Source of the DNA: Glaciecola sp964195425
GTDB taxonomy: Bacteria; Pseudomonadota; Gammaproteobacteria; Enterobacterales; Alteromonadaceae
Assembly (NCBI GenBank): GCA_964195425.1
Contig: CAXMOM010000031.1
Span: 213,679 to 277,678 of the forward strand
Direction of reading: 5' to 3'
Length of the DNA stretch: 64,000 nt
Shown: piece after piece, positions 18,509-28,300 of the stretch
How positions within the stretch are numbered: the first letter of the stretch is position 1
How the letters are laid out: each line of letters starts with the position of its first letter
The notes under the pieces: generated by a model
What the model was told of the DNA's origin: nothing
The model's database searches: none
What the model saw: the letters and a program-made list of their open reading frames with translations, nothing else
Program-made: the position numbers and the translations under genes

Positions 18509-21136
18509 ATGAATTACAAGTATAGAAAAGCGTTTTCATCGATAGCTGGGAAAAATTCTGCGAGAGGATCGCTTGGCGCATCGTTTGATTATTTTGATAC
18601 GCAGCAAGCGGTTAATGAGATCGAACCAGGATCATACGAAAAGCTACCCTATGTATCAAAAGTATATGCTGAAAACCTTGTGCGAAAATGCGATCCTGCC
18701 AAGCTAACTGACTCCTTAAAGCAGCTTATTTACCGTAAGCGTGAACTCGATTTTCCATGGTTTCCTGCGCGCGTAGTATGTCATGATATTTTAGGACAAA
18801 CCGCATTAGTCGATTTAGCTGGCCTTCGAGATGCCATTGCATTAGGCGGTGGCGACCCAGCCAAAGTAAATCCTGTGGTGCCTACACAACTTGTCGTTGA
18901 TCACTCATTAGCGGTTGAACACGCAGGCTTTGAAGAAAACGCTTTAGAAAAAAACATGGCGATTGAAGACAGGCGCAACGAAGATCGTTTTCACTTTATA
19001 AATTGGTGTAAGACTGCGTTTGAAAACGTAGATGTTATTCCCCAAGGCAATGGCATATTGCACCAAATAAACCTAGAACGTATGTCCCCGGTTGTGCAAG
19101 TACGCGATGGCGTAGCTTTCCCCGATACGCTTGTAGGCACCGACAGCCACACGCCTATGGTAGATGCGTTAGGCGTAATTTCTATAGGTGTAGGAGGACT
19201 TGAAGCTGAAAGCGTAATGCTAGGCCGCCCATCTTATATGCGCTTACCCGATATTATTGGCGTAGAGTTTACGGGCAAACCCCAAGCGGGTATAACCGCC
19301 ACTGATATTGTGCTGTCGTTAACGGAATTTTTACGTGGTCAAAAAGTAGTGTCAGCCTATTTAGAGTTTTTTGGCGAAGGTGTAAAACATCTTACCTTAG
19401 GTGACAGAGCTACCATCTCTAACATGACCCCAGAGTATGGTGCAACGGCCGCCATGTTCTATATTGACCAACAAACTATTGATTATTTAACGCTAACGGG
19501 TAGAAGCAGTGAACAAGTAAAGTTAGTGGAAGCTTTCGCCAAAAGGACTGGATTGTGGGCTACAGAAATGGAAGTTGCAGAATATGAGCGTTCACTAACC
19601 TTTGATTTATCTGCAGTTGAACGCACAATGGCAGGTCCTTCGTCACCGCACACTAAGTTGCAAACCAAAGACCTAGCGGCAAGAGGGATAACAGGCGACT
19701 ACAGCTCAAAAGAGGGATTAATGCCCGATGGCGCATGCATAATTGCCGCGATCACTAGTTGCACCAACACCAGTAACCCTCGCAATATGATTGCAGCGGG
19801 GCTAATTGCTCGTAACGCTAACCGTTTGGGACTCAAGCGTAAACCATGGGTAAAAACCTCATTGGCACCGGGTTCAAAGGCCGTACAACTTTACTTAGAA
19901 GAAGCTGAGTTACTGCCCGAACTAGAAAATCTTGGGTTTGGTATTGTTGGTTTTGCATGCACCTCATGCAACGGTATGAGCGGTGCGCTTGACCCTGCCA
20001 TTGCTGAAGAAATCACCTCACGCAAGCTCTACAGCACAGCCGTGCTATCGGGAAACAGAAACTTCGATGGCCGTATTCACCCGCACGCTGACCAAGCTTT
20101 TTTGGCTTCACCGCCTTTAGTTGTCGCCTATGCTATTGCGGGCAGTATTCGCTTTGATATTGAAAAAGATCCATTGGGCACAAATACTCAGGGCGACGCT
20201 ATTTACTTAAAAGATATTTGGCCACTCGACGAAGAAATAGACGCGGTGGTAAAAGCATCGGTTAAACCCGAGCAATTCAGAAAAGTATATGAGCCTATGT
20301 TTGCCATAAAAGAAGTGAGCGAGAACTTTACCGATCCCTTGTACGACTGGCGCGAAATGAGCACCTATATTAGACGTCCTCCGTATTGGGAAGGAGCATT
20401 AGCTGGTAAGCGTTCACTTACGAATTTACGCCCGTTGGCTATACTCGGTGACAACATTACAACCGATCACTTATCGCCATCTAATGCCATAATGGCGAGC
20501 AGTGCAGCCGGTGAATATTTAACTAAAATGGGCTTGCCTGAGGAAGACTTTAATTCTTATGCAACTCATAGAGGCGATCATCTCACCGCACAGCGAGCAA
20601 CATTTGCCAATCCTAAACTGCTCAATGAAATGGTAAGCGATGAAAATGGTAATGTGCTACAAGGCTCATACGCACGAGTAGAGCCTGAAGGCGAGAAAAT
20701 GCGTATGTGGGAAGCGATTGAAACCTACATGCAGCGAAAACAGCCTTTGATTATTGTCGCCGGAGCTGACTATGGTCAAGGATCATCAAGAGATTGGGCC
20801 GCAAAAGGTGTAAGACTTGCGGGCGTTGAAGTTATTTTAGCTGAAGGCTTTGAGCGTATTCATAGGCAAAATCTTATGGGCATGGGTGTATTGCCTTTGC
20901 AGTTTATTGCCGGCGAAAATCGTAAAAGCTTAGGTATTAATGGAACAGAAACGTTTAGTGTTGAAGGTATGCCACAGGCATCGAATCAAATGACGGTAAT
21001 GGTAACTAAAGCCGATGGCAATCAATACCGAATTAAGGTTGATTGTCGTTTGGATACCGCCGAAGAAGTTTCAATTTACGAAGCCGGTGGCGTATTGCAG
21101 CGCTTCGCTCAAGACTTTCTGGCGCAAAGCCATTAG
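18509..21136 (+). CDS. acnD: Fe-S-dependent 2-methylcitrate dehydratase AcnD
   Basis: 875 residues, an aconitase-superfamily enzyme that dehydrates 2-methylcitrate and, with PrpF, replaces the cofactor-free PrpD found in enterics. The three 4Fe-4S ligands are visible: Cys in ITSCTNTSNPRN and the two in FACTSCNGMSG. The swivel-domain signature GADYGQGSSRDWAAKG and DNITTDHLSPS are intact. The strongly AcnD-specific N-terminal run includes LDFPWFPARVVCHDILGQ. The first 25 residues are slightly longer than in relatives. PrpF starts 9 bases downstream. Confidence 0.95.
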   Translation: MNYKYRKAFSSIAGKNSARGSLGASFDYFDTQQAVNEIEPGSYEKLPYVSKVYAENLVRKCDPAKLTDSLKQLIYRKRELDFPWFPARVVCHDILGQTALVDLAGLRDAIALGGGDPAKVNPVVPTQLVVDHSLAVEHAGFEENALEKNMAIEDRRNEDRFHFINWCKTAFENVDVIPQGNGILHQINLERMSPVVQVRDGVAFPDTLVGTDSHTPMVDALGVISIGVGGLEAESVMLGRPSYMRLPDIIGVEFTGKPQAGITATDIVLSLTEFLRGQKVVSAYLEFFGEGVKHLTLGDRATISNMTPEYGATAAMFYIDQQTIDYLTLTGRSSEQVKLVEAFAKRTGLWATEMEVAEYERSLTFDLSAVERTMAGPSSPHTKLQTKDLAARGITGDYSSKEGLMPDGACIIAAITSCTNTSNPRNMIAAGLIARNANRLGLKRKPWVKTSLAPGSKAVQLYLEEAELLPELENLGFGIVGFACTSCNGMSGALDPAIAEEITSRKLYSTAVLSGNRNFDGRIHPHADQAFLASPPLVVAYAIAGSIRFDIEKDPLGTNTQGDAIYLKDIWPLDEEIDAVVKASVKPEQFRKVYEPMFAIKEVSENFTDPLYDWREMSTYIRRPPYWEGALAGKRSLTNLRPLAILGDNITTDHLSPSNAIMASSAAGEYLTKMGLPEEDFNSYATHRGDHLTAQRATFANPKLLNEMVSDENGNVLQGSYARVEPEGEKMRMWEAIETYMQRKQPLIIVAGADYGQGSSRDWAAKGVRLAGVEVILAEGFERIHRQNLMGMGVLPLQFIAGENRKSLGINGTETFSVEGMPQASNQMTVMVTKADGNQYRIKVDCRLDTAEEVSIYEAGGVLQRFAQDFLAQSH

Positions 21137-21145
21137 GGAAACGTT

Positions 21146-22357
21146 ATGACCAGTAATATGAATAGTAATATGGATGATAAGGCCCAGCCATTTTACGCGC
21201 CCCAAATTAAAATTCCCGCCACTTATATGCGTGGAGGTACGAGTAAAGGCGTATTTTTCTCACTAAATGACTTACCAGAAAAAGCGCAAGAACCAGGTAA
21301 AGCGAGAGATGACATATTACTACGTGTAATTGGTAGCCCCGATCCATATGTAAAACACACCGACGGAATGGGTGGTGCAACATCAAGCACAAGTAAAGTA
21401 GTGATTGTGAGTGAGTGTGAAAAAGAAGACCATCATGTTAATTATTTGTTTGGTCAAGTAGCCATAGATAAACCCTTTATTGACTGGAGTGGTAACTGCG
21501 GCAACTTAAGTGCTGCAGTTGGTTCGTTCGCTATTGAAAGCGGCTTAATAAAGCCAGGTTTGCTGCCTGTTAATGGCATATTTGAAGTAAGAATATGGCA
21601 GCAAAACATTCAAAAAACTATTGTTGCTTATGTGCCTATTCAAAATGGACAAGTGCAAGAAAACGGCGACTTTGCGCTTGATGGGGTAACCTTTCCTGCA
21701 GCCCAGATAAAGCTCGAGTTTGTAGCACCCTCAACAGGCGGCGTATTAAGCACTGGAAATTTGATAGATACACTGCACGTGCCCAATATTGGCGATTTTA
21801 CGGTAAGCTATATTAATGCCGGTATTCCCACTATGTTCTTAGATGCCAAAGAACTTGGCTATACAGGGCAAGAACTTCAAGACGATATTAATAACGATGA
21901 AAGTGTGCTTGCCAAATTTGAAACTATCCGCGCTTATGGCGCCATTCAAATGGGACTAATTACACATATAGATGAAGCAAAAACAAGGCAGCATACGCCA
22001 AAAATTGCCTTTGTAGCGCCAGCGGCAAGCTTTATTACCTCAAGTGGTAAACAAGTTGAAGCGGCGCAAATCGACCTCAATGTTAGAGCCTTGTCTATGG
22101 GAAAACTGCACCATGCCATGATGGGTACTGCGGCGGTGGCTATTGGAACTGCAGCGGCCATTGAAGGTACACTTGTCAATATTGCTGGCGGTGGCGGACA
22201 ACTCAAAGAAGTTACCTTCGGTCACCCGTCGGGCACCTTAACGGTAGGTGGCGAAGCCCAACCCACTGTAAACAATTGGGAAGTGACGAAAGTTAGTATG
22301 AGTCGTAGTGCGCGAATATTGATGGAAGGCCAAGTACGGGTGCCTATGCCTAAATAG
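21146..22357 (+). CDS. prpF: 2-methylaconitate cis-trans isomerase PrpF
   Basis: 403 residues, a DapF-fold isomerase that converts the trans-2-methylaconitate made by AcnD into the cis form. The family start TYMRGGTSKGVFF, the segment DWSGNCGNLSAAVG (active-site Cys) and the C-terminal GGGGQ and VGHPSGT-like (FGHPSGTLTV) motifs are all seen. Last gene of the prp operon; an AGGGAAACG site precedes the ATG at 21146. I see no clear hairpin terminator after the stop. Confidence 0.93.
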   Translation: MTSNMNSNMDDKAQPFYAPQIKIPATYMRGGTSKGVFFSLNDLPEKAQEPGKARDDILLRVIGSPDPYVKHTDGMGGATSSTSKVVIVSECEKEDHHVNYLFGQVAIDKPFIDWSGNCGNLSAAVGSFAIESGLIKPGLLPVNGIFEVRIWQQNIQKTIVAYVPIQNGQVQENGDFALDGVTFPAAQIKLEFVAPSTGGVLSTGNLIDTLHVPNIGDFTVSYINAGIPTMFLDAKELGYTGQELQDDINNDESVLAKFETIRAYGAIQMGLITHIDEAKTRQHTPKIAFVAPAASFITSSGKQVEAAQIDLNVRALSMGKLHHAMMGTAAVAIGTAAAIEGTLVNIAGGGGQLKEVTFGHPSGTLTVGGEAQPTVNNWEVTKVSMSRSARILMEGQVRVPMPK

Positions 22358-22572
22358 GTAATCTCACTGTGAATCTAGCCTTAAGCTATTTTATTGGATT
22401 TAGACAGTTTGATAGATTGATTGGATATAAGCCTACGCAAATCCGGAAGTTATAAACTACACTTCGTTTTGCCATAGAAATGGAGTTTAATAATAGCTTG
22501 GTGGGTATTGAACGGTTATTGATGTATTAAGCCCTTATGGTTTTTTATACTAAAACTTAAAAGGAAGTAATA

Positions 22573-23331
22573 ATGAATAACACACGTTTAATCCAGCTAG
22601 TTATGCCAGTCATACTAAGTTTGATCTTGCTCTCCCCTGTTACCTTCGCTGACAACCATTCGCCACAAGTATTATCCGAAACCTGGGTTATGACACCAAA
22701 GGTCGGTCATTCTGCTGATATGCGAGATGCATTGAAGAAGTATAGTGAGTATAGAAAAACCCTCGAAGACCCGCGCGAATGGAGTTTTTATTCGCCGATA
22801 CTAGGAAATCGTATAGACCTAGTGGCGGTTCGTTCGTTTGGATTTAGCTGGGCAGACATGGATTCATTTCGAGAGTGGCGCTCCAAGAATGATTCGCAAA
22901 AAAACTTTAACGAGAATGTCGATCAATTTGTGTCTAGCTATGGGCATTATATGTCGGTCATAGATGCCAAAAACACCCATTGGGGCACAGAAGTTAAGTA
23001 TCGCTATGTAGGTGTAACGTCTTATATGGTAAAAGCGGGGCATAGAACAGCGATGGAAGCTGATAAGAAATTATTCAGCGATGCCGCTAAAGCAAACGAT
23101 TGGCCTTTTAATTGGGAATGGTCTGATAGCGTTAGTGGGAGAGACACCTTGCAGTTAGCTGTGCCCTATCAAAGTTGGGCGAATATGGCACCACCTGAAA
23201 CTGAGTTTGCGGCTCTGTTAGCCAAACATCTTGGCAGTGAGGCTGAAGCGAAAATAGTACTTGAACGTTGGACGTCTCATTTTAGTTCTACAGAGTATAA
23301 CGTGTGGGGTCTTAGAGAAGATCTAATGTAG
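22573..23331 (+). CDS. Exported protein of unknown function
   Basis: 252 residues with a clear signal peptide (hydrophobic to about residue 26, cleavage FA-DN). The mature part falls into two similar halves that each open with a short strand ending in an aromatic residue (SETWVMTPKVGHSADMRDAL and TSYMVKAGHRTAMEADKKL) and each contain a W-F-rich strand (REWSFYSP; WPFNWEWSD). This looks like a duplicated ferredoxin-like alpha/beta barrel unit, as in NIPSNAP/EthD-type folds (inference). No catalytic motif is recognised. AAAAGGAAG precedes the ATG. It stands alone after the prp operon. Confidence 0.65.
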   Translation: MNNTRLIQLVMPVILSLILLSPVTFADNHSPQVLSETWVMTPKVGHSADMRDALKKYSEYRKTLEDPREWSFYSPILGNRIDLVAVRSFGFSWADMDSFREWRSKNDSQKNFNENVDQFVSSYGHYMSVIDAKNTHWGTEVKYRYVGVTSYMVKAGHRTAMEADKKLFSDAAKANDWPFNWEWSDSVSGRDTLQLAVPYQSWANMAPPETEFAALLAKHLGSEAEAKIVLERWTSHFSSTEYNVWGLREDLM

Positions 23332-23426
23332 AGAAATTAGCATTGTAAAGGTAAGTCTATTGGGCACTGGCTAGCTGTTTCAGACAGTGCTTTGTAGCGA
23401 CCAAATAAAGCATTGCTGTTAATCTA

Positions 23427-23798
23427 TTACTGAAAACGCTGCTGCAGATACCCAACAATTTCAGATGACTCATACAACCATTTAACTTCCCCATCTGTTT
23501 CAATACGCAAACAAGGTGTTTGAATTTTCCCGCCGCCTGCTAACAAGTCATCTCTATATGGCGAGCCTTTCGACGCGCTATGTTTAACAATAGGCAAGTT
23601 CATTTTGTAAATTGCACGACGGGTCTTAATACAAAAGGGGCATGCGAAAAATTGATACAAGGACAGTTCCTGCACTTCTTTATTGACTTGTTGTTGTACT
23701 TCAGCGCTACGTTTTAATTTGGTGCCGCGAGTAATAAGGTCAAAAAAGACGAGAATACCGCCGACTAAATTGCGCAAAAGAAAAATTAATATGCTCAT
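23427..23798 (-). CDS. Membrane-anchored glutaredoxin
   Basis: 123 residues. An N-terminal hydrophobic segment (about 2-22) is followed by a glutaredoxin domain with the redox motif CPFC (FFACPFCIKTRRAIYK) and a cis-proline-type TPCL, and ends with YESSEIVGYLQQRF, typical of glutaredoxins that bind glutathione. The anchor suggests an inner membrane location with the domain in the cytoplasm (inference). No neighbour explains the substrate; it is convergent with the unknown exported protein. Confidence 0.85.
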   Translation of the reverse strand: MSILIFLLRNLVGGILVFFDLITRGTKLKRSAEVQQQVNKEVQELSLYQFFACPFCIKTRRAIYKMNLPIVKHSASKGSPYRDDLLAGGGKIQTPCLRIETDGEVKWLYESSEIVGYLQQRFQ

Positions 23799-23991
23799 CG
23801 ATACTACTTATATGAATGCTAAAGTTTGCTTGGCGCACAGTGTACCTAAAACTGGCATGAAACTATACTAAGTCTGCATTAAATACCTTTAATGCAGAAC
23901 TTTGAGTTCGTTTGGCCAATTAATAAAAGCCACCGATAAGATCAAAAAGTGGGCAGTAAAAAGTTATAAATGCGAGTAATACTATGGTGCT

Positions 23992-24906
23992 TCACAGCAT
24001 AGGAGTATCGTCGTCATTTAGGTGTTTTACCAATTCACTTTGTTGTGCATCTTCAAAAGCGTTGCTCAGTAACCCGCCTCGATAGTCTGTGACTTGTTTG
24101 TAGTTTGGATGCGTAAATATATATTGTTGTTTAGAGTCTAAGGCTTCAACAACTCGTTTTGCCAACAATTCAGGCTCAATGCCCGACTCCACCAATGCAG
24201 CAGCTTGGCGAGCGCTCTTTTTATATCTTGCCTTTTCTTCAGGGGTAAACTCTTTTCTTGTTTCTTTTGAAGAATACTTGTCTTGCCTATTTCGTAATGA
24301 CTCGTGAATTCTGGTTTTAACAAATGCAGGACAAAGCACCGATACATGAATATTATGGGATTTAAGTTCTACCGCCCAACTTTCGGACATCGATACTACT
24401 GCGGCTTTTGTCGCAGCATAAGAGCTCGCATAAGGCACACCCATCATACCTGCCATTGAGGCTACGTTGATTATCCAGCCACCTTCACCATGTTTCTTTA
24501 TCTCGGGGGTCGCAACTTGTGTGCCGTACAATACGCCCATTAGGTTTACATCGACTACCCATTTCCATAGGTTGTGGTCGGTTTGTTCAATTTTGCCGGG
24601 AACGCCTCCAACACCTGCATTATTTACTACCATGTGTAACTTTCCAAAATGGGCAACTGCTTGTGCTACGCATTGCTCCCATTGGGCGAATTCAGTTACG
24701 TCGAGTTTGCATGCCAGTACATTGATGTTTTGCGCCAACAATGTTTTACATGCTTCGTCTAACGCTGCTTCGTCTATATCGGTAATGACTACATTCATGC
24801 CCAAGCTACCAAACTCTTTTGCAAGCGCAAAACCGATGCCGCCTGCAGCACCAGATATAAGTGCAGTCTTTCCTGAGTATTGAGTAGGTATTTGTGATGA
24901 TGACAT
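23992..24906 (-). CDS. Short-chain dehydrogenase/reductase
   Basis: 304 residues, classical SDR. The cofactor loop is SGAAGGIG, followed by the NNAGVGG motif, the catalytic Ser in NVASMAG and the YxxxK pair in YAATKAAV. The acidic residue after beta-2 (ITDIDE) suggests NAD rather than NADP. The C-terminal tail beyond residue 270 is longer than minimal SDRs and ends HLNDDDTPML. Oxidises or reduces an unidentified alcohol/ketone. Single gene. Confidence 0.85.
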   Translation of the reverse strand: MSSSQIPTQYSGKTALISGAAGGIGFALAKEFGSLGMNVVITDIDEAALDEACKTLLAQNINVLACKLDVTEFAQWEQCVAQAVAHFGKLHMVVNNAGVGGVPGKIEQTDHNLWKWVVDVNLMGVLYGTQVATPEIKKHGEGGWIINVASMAGMMGVPYASSYAATKAAVVSMSESWAVELKSHNIHVSVLCPAFVKTRIHESLRNRQDKYSSKETRKEFTPEEKARYKKSARQAAALVESGIEPELLAKRVVEALDSKQQYIFTHPNYKQVTDYRGGLLSNAFEDAQQSELVKHLNDDDTPML

Positions 24907-25323
24907 ATGATTCTCGTGTTTAATAATGGTGAATTTCTATCTACAAATATAGGACCACGCAAGCAATGCCGACACTTTATTTAGTTAATTTTAAGCGCTT
25001 AGTTTGGTGAATAGTTAACGTTGATTATTATGTAGCCCAGATTGAGCAAGATATAGGAACATAGAGACCACAGTAGAAGGTGTTATTTTAATCTCCACTT
25101 CGAGACTATTCATATATTGTCTTGTATTCATAAATGAGGTAAATAAGTTATCATTATTGCCGATACCCGTGTTAATACAATCTACATAAAATATCTGTTT
25201 AAGAGTAGACTTAGTTAACAATAAGACTATCCTTTGAGACTTCAAGCAATAAGTATGCTTGCAATAGTTCTGAATCTTTCAAATAACGAGTAAATCATAA
25301 AGCTGTTTAATGATAACGATAAT
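24907..25323. promoter_or_regulatory. Divergent intergenic region
   Basis: 417 bases between the SDR gene and the large c-di-GMP sensor, which must hold both promoters. A 76-codon minus-strand frame at 25015-25245 has no ribosome site or recognisable motif and is not called. No palindrome stood out. Confidence 0.35.
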
Positions 25324-28300
25324 ATGACTATACAAGGTAACTGCAAACGAATCGCGGCGTTATTTAAATTGCCTCTTTGTTTATGGTTCACGATGTTTAT
25401 GCTGCTAAATATTTCCTTTAGTGTGAGTTCTCAAATACGTTTTGATGCTGATATGACCGAGTCTATTGGGCACTTTCGTGCAATGCCATTATTTTTATCA
25501 GACGATCAAGTGCAACCTTTCACTCGCCACTCCATACAAGACAAAGAAGGCTACTTATGGACATCGGGAGGCCGAGGCGTATTGAGATATAATGGTTATG
25601 ATTTTGAAGAAGCTAATTTTTCAAATGATAATGTAAAGAATGAACTGGGTAGGCCTTTTCTTTTTGTAGACAATGCAAAAGAGCTATGGATCGGCAGTTC
25701 GCATTTGTTTCTCTACAATTACCAAACTCGATTGTTTACTTCATTTAGGGTAAGCAATCGTGGCCGTATTAACTCGATTGTAGAAGACAAAGACGGCTAT
25801 TTATGGATTGCAGGGAGTGAGTTTGGGTTTCTAAAATATGATAAATCACTACATCAAGTTGTGTCTGGTGAAGCAACGGAACTGTATTCTAATGCACCCC
25901 AAGACGTTGTTAATTTAGTCTATGACGAATCAAAAAACACAATCTGGATGGCGGCGACGAACGGTCTGTATGGATTTGACATTTATCAACAACGTTTGTT
26001 TAAAGTAAAAACCGATATAGATCAATATTTCAATAATTTCCCAATTCGAGATATTGCCATAGATCAAAATCGAAACTTGCTATGGGTTGGTACACCTATG
26101 GGTCTTCTGCGTATTGATACTAATACATTGAAAACAAAAAGGTTTGTCACTTCTGAAAAACCCAATAGCTTACCTATTAATGACGTGAACTCTACCTTCT
26201 TAGATTCTGGTGGTAATTTATGGCTGGGCTTAGAAAAAGAAGGCGTATGCGTATTTAGGTACTCAACAGAGGACTTTAACTGCTTAAGATCCTCTTTAGA
26301 CGGTAAAAACAAACTCCCTTTTGCAACGGTTGAAGATATTAATGAAGATGATAATGGCTCTATTTGGCTGTCGATGAATAATTATGGAATGTATCGCATA
26401 ACACCAGATTTAGAAAAATTTGAAAATTTAGATAACCGTTTTACTAACAATGTACAGTCATATTTTCCTAATTCGTTTGATGGTGTTTTACGCGAAAACA
26501 ATGATCTTTGGATCTCCACTGATGGCGGCGGTATAAATATTTATAATACCCAATCGGGTATTTTTCAAAATTTAAAACAAATAGCAAATGACCCGAACTC
26601 TTTGTCTTCAAACTCAGTAATTTCCTTAACCCAAGATGAGAGCGGCGATATTTGGGCGGGCACATGGGCTGGCGGCATGTCTAGAATTGATCCAGACTCT
26701 CTACAAGTAGAGCGTTTCTTGCATGAGCCAGACAAGCCTGTAAACAATACCATTATGGGTAACAATATATTTGTTGTGAAGTCGGATAAACAAGGTGGTA
26801 TTTGGCTAAGTGTTTGGGGCAGGGGACTGCAATACTATAATACGAAGGACAAACGGTTTACTAATTTTCCCCACGATGCCCGCGGCACCACAACAACTAT
26901 TTATAACTCAGAAATTTCTCACCTACAGCTTTTCGACAACAAGGTATGGATCACTGGAGAATCAGGCCTTGAAGTACTCGACATAAGCACGCAAGAATTC
27001 ACCTACTTGTTACCCGCAAAGCAATATGAGTTTAATTTTGTAGAGGTGCTCTCATATGAAGAAATTTGGGTAGGAACCGCCAATGGATTCTTCAAATTCA
27101 ATTCTATTACAGGCGAAAGCATACATTATACTACCAAGAATGGTCTGTCAGATAATGCAGTTACCTATCTTAAAAAAGATGCGAATGGCAAGCTCTGGCT
27201 CGCCACGGGTAATGGAGTTTCTGTATTTGATCCAACTACCGAGCAATTTAGCAATTATTTTGAGAGAGATGGCCTAATCGGTAATAGGATGGGAGACCAC
27301 GGCGAGTTCATGTTTGTAGAGGATACACTTTACATACCCGGAAAATTTGGTGTGACATTAGTCAAGCCTAATAATATGCCTAAAAATAGCTTACGCCCAA
27401 AAACAACAATCTCGTCAATTGAATTTATTAATACTACGAAATTTTCAAAAGCTTATGAAGATGACACATCAAAAATATTAGATTTTAGCGGTATCAGTAT
27501 TCCACATAACTCCAATAGTTTACAATTCGATTTCATCGCACTGAGCTTTATTTTTCCTAACTACAATAAATACAAATATAGGCTACAAGGATGGCAGTCA
27601 GAGTTTGTGGAAACTACCGCGAACGAAAGAGTAGCCAGATTTACTAACTTACCTGCGGGTAAATATAGGTTTGAAGTCTACTCATCGAATAGCAGCGGAG
27701 TATGGGATGAACAAGGTGATTCGTTTTCTTTCACAATACTAGTTCCATGGTGGAAGACTTGGTGGGGTATTTTAATATTTGCCGCGTTACTGCTTAGTAG
27801 TATATGGCTAACTATGCGATGGCGCTTGGCTTTAAATATTCAGCGCGAAAAACAATTACAAATTAAAGTAAAAGAAAAAACTGTGCAGTTAGCGTCTTAT
27901 ACATCGGAGTTAAAGAAGGCTAGTGATTCGTTAAGCGAGCTTAATACAGAATTAGAAGACAGAGTGAAGCAGCGTACTGCTGAGTTACAAATTGAAGTTA
28001 ATGAAAGAAAAACAGTAGAGTCAAAGCTCTTTCATATGGCTTTTCACGATTCATTGACAGCTTTGCCGAACAGGGAATGGATTATTCAGCGCATCGAAAA
28101 ACTACTGCTTCAGTGTCAAAATGATAAAAAGTTAAGTTTTGGTGTTATGTTTTTAGACGGTGATCGGTTCAAACAAATTAATGATACCCACGGCCATATT
28201 TTTGGCGACAAACTGCTCGTTGCGGCTTCTCAAAGACTCGTTGAGCTAATGACGGATAAGCAAAATGTTGGGCGATTAGGCGGTGATGAATTTACCGTTA

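Noticed and set aside
25015..25245. 76-codon minus-strand frame between the SDR and GGDEF-EAL genes
   Set aside because: No ribosome site, domain or conserved-looking composition; lies in a divergent promoter region.
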